A stretch of 64,000 nt of DNA from positions 26,420-90,419 of the forward strand of contig JASAOO010003517.1 in NCBI GenBank assembly GCA_030849075.1. Direction: 5' to 3'. Origin of the DNA: Zelonia costaricensis. Taxonomy: Eukaryota; Euglenozoa; Kinetoplastea; Trypanosomatida; Trypanosomatidae. Made by a program: the position numbers and the translations under genes. Of the stretch, positions 62,908 to 64,000 are shown piece after piece (position 1 is the stretch's first letter; each line of letters begins with the position of its first letter). The notes under the pieces were generated by a model. The model saw only the letters and a program-made list of their open reading frames with translations. It was not told the origin of the DNA and did no database searches.

Positions 62908-63913
62908 GGGTGTGTGTGTGTGTGTGTGTGACTGTCTGTGATGCCGCCGCGTTGTGTGCGTCGCGGTGGTCTGGGCAGTTCAGCTAGCGGACAGAGCAAG
63001 GAAGGAGTGGCAAGAGAGGGGGAGAGGGCGGGTGGATGGTGGACCAGGGTGGAAGAATAATGTATGCAGGTGAAAGAGGAAGATGTGCCTACGGTACGCG
63101 AACGCGGTCGTGAAATGGAGAGCCTGCTGCGCTGCTGGCAGGTTGCATGTGTGAAGTTCTGGCACGAGTGATAGGAGACGTGGAGGAGCAGCAGGACAAG
63201 TGAATTCCGTGTGCGCACCAGAGAGTGCGAGAGCACTGATGCGGGCGTGACACACTGGCGCAGAGCAAGTGCAAAGCGAGAAAAGGGGGATCGAACGACA
63301 GAGCCCCCCTCCCCCCCCCTCGCTTCACTCGTGCGGCGTCGCCTCGTCTGGCATCGGCCAAGACAGCCACGGCGTTGTCGACACACAAACACACCGATCA
63401 CACTGTGCCTCTGCACGATTTGTTTTTCCTTTTTCCCGTTTTGGGGGGTTGGTCTTCTTGCTGGCTTGGGTGCATCAGCTGCGCGCTGACTCGACAATCT
63501 GCCCACGTCATTGTTAGTGCTGATTTACTTACGGAGGAAACAAACACAAACACAAAAGGAAGGGCTTCGTGCACGAAAGGAGTGGCGCACACACCACAGG
63601 AGGAACTCCGCGGGAGCGTCTGCCGCTGTTCAGACAGACGCCAGCTCCACCGTGCCCATGTCCTGCCGCCCATGGGCACAGCCAGTGCGTGCCAAACGTC
63701 GCCTCGGGCCCCAACACCCCGACGCACGGTGAGACAGTGCAAGCAAGCCTCCCGCACGTACGAAGCAGGTCCGTGTGGCGTCGCCCACACGCCTCTGGCT
63801 GCGCAAAGCACAGTGGGCGACGCGCTGGGTGAGTGGGCGGCTCAGAGAAGAGAAAACGCGAGTAGCACGTCGTGGCAATCAAGCTGTGGTAGCGAGACGC
63901 GTGCGGCGTGGGT
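62908..63913. other. 1.0-kb intergenic region upstream of proA
   Basis: This is the leader and splice tract of the reductase gene plus the 3' untranslated region of the partial gene at the window edge. A C-run lies near 63311-63319. I see no coding frame and no RNA gene. Confidence 0.65.
62984..63032 (-). promoter_or_regulatory. Spliced-leader acceptor for the ProA gene
   Basis: The sense-strand tract CCTCTCCCCCTCTCTTGCC, then CTCCTTCCTTGCTCTGTCC and GCTAG, gives an AG at 62985-62984 and a 76-nt leader. The leader includes a CA tract (62911-62931) directly before the ATG. Confidence 0.65.
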
Positions 63914-64000
63914 TTACTTCTTCGCGGTCTTGGCCTTGCGCTCCACCGCGCGGGCCGCGCGCTCCTTGCGCAGGCGCTCCTCGCGGCGGATGCGGTCCTT
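63914..64000 (-). CDS. C-terminal end of a Lys/Arg/Glu-rich protein (partial)
   Basis: The last 28 codons before a TAA stop are visible; the gene continues beyond the window. The tail reads as one charged helix (RREERLRKERAARAVERK), ending TAKTAKK-like (KAKTAKK). Such tails are common in cytosolic ribosomal proteins and RNA-binding proteins, but 28 residues are too few for a call. The third codon positions are almost all G or C, like the neighbouring genes, which supports a real coding end. Confidence 0.6.
   Translation of the reverse strand, partial: KDRIRREERLRKERAARAVERKAKTAKK

Overview
The window looks like a piece of a nuclear chromosome from a trypanosomatid, most likely of the Leishmania/Leptomonas/Crithidia group. 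It is GC-rich, no gene shows an intron, and every convincing gene lies on the minus strand, as in a directional polycistronic unit. Start codons are repeatedly preceded by a long polypyrimidine tract and an AG, which is the spliced-leader trans-splicing signal. Intergenic DNA is full of CA/GT microsatellites and long purine runs on the plus strand. I saw no rRNA, tRNA, CRISPR array or convincing transposon. The species cannot be fixed from the sequence alone.

Transcription runs right to left, from high to low coordinates. The order is: the 3' end of a Lys/Arg/Glu-rich protein (63914-64000, cut by the window edge); a stand-alone gamma-glutamyl phosphate reductase (61498-62907); a giant TPR/IQ-motif repeat protein (51773-59464); a leucine-rich-repeat protein (46541-49027); a small L51/S25/CI-B8-domain mitochondrial-type protein (44675-45172); a helical protein with a possible mitochondrial presequence (41963-43891); Golgi tether subunit COG5 (37520-40606); a signal-anchored membrane protein (32572-33513); a 1394-residue coiled-coil protein (27172-31356); IFT22/RABL5 (25470-26126); an unrecognised Ser/Ala-rich 653-residue protein (13942-15903); the dynein-2 light intermediate chain (3331-4656); and an unrecognised Gly-run protein (314-1900).

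The genes do not form one pathway, which is normal for such units. Two of them, IFT22 and the dynein-2 light intermediate chain, belong to intraflagellar transport. The 1394-residue and IQ proteins could be cytoskeletal or flagellar, but that is inference.

The most unusual large-scale feature lies between IFT22 and the dynein chain. About 20.8 kb holds only the 653-residue gene, flanked by two gene-free stretches of 9.3 and 9.6 kb. These stretches are purine-rich on the plus strand, so sense RNA would be pyrimidine-rich, and they are broken by a few islands of ordinary composition. Other points of interest are recent internal duplications in the IQ gene, several G-quadruplex motifs, and three single N bases, two of which sit exactly at junctions of tandem repeats.
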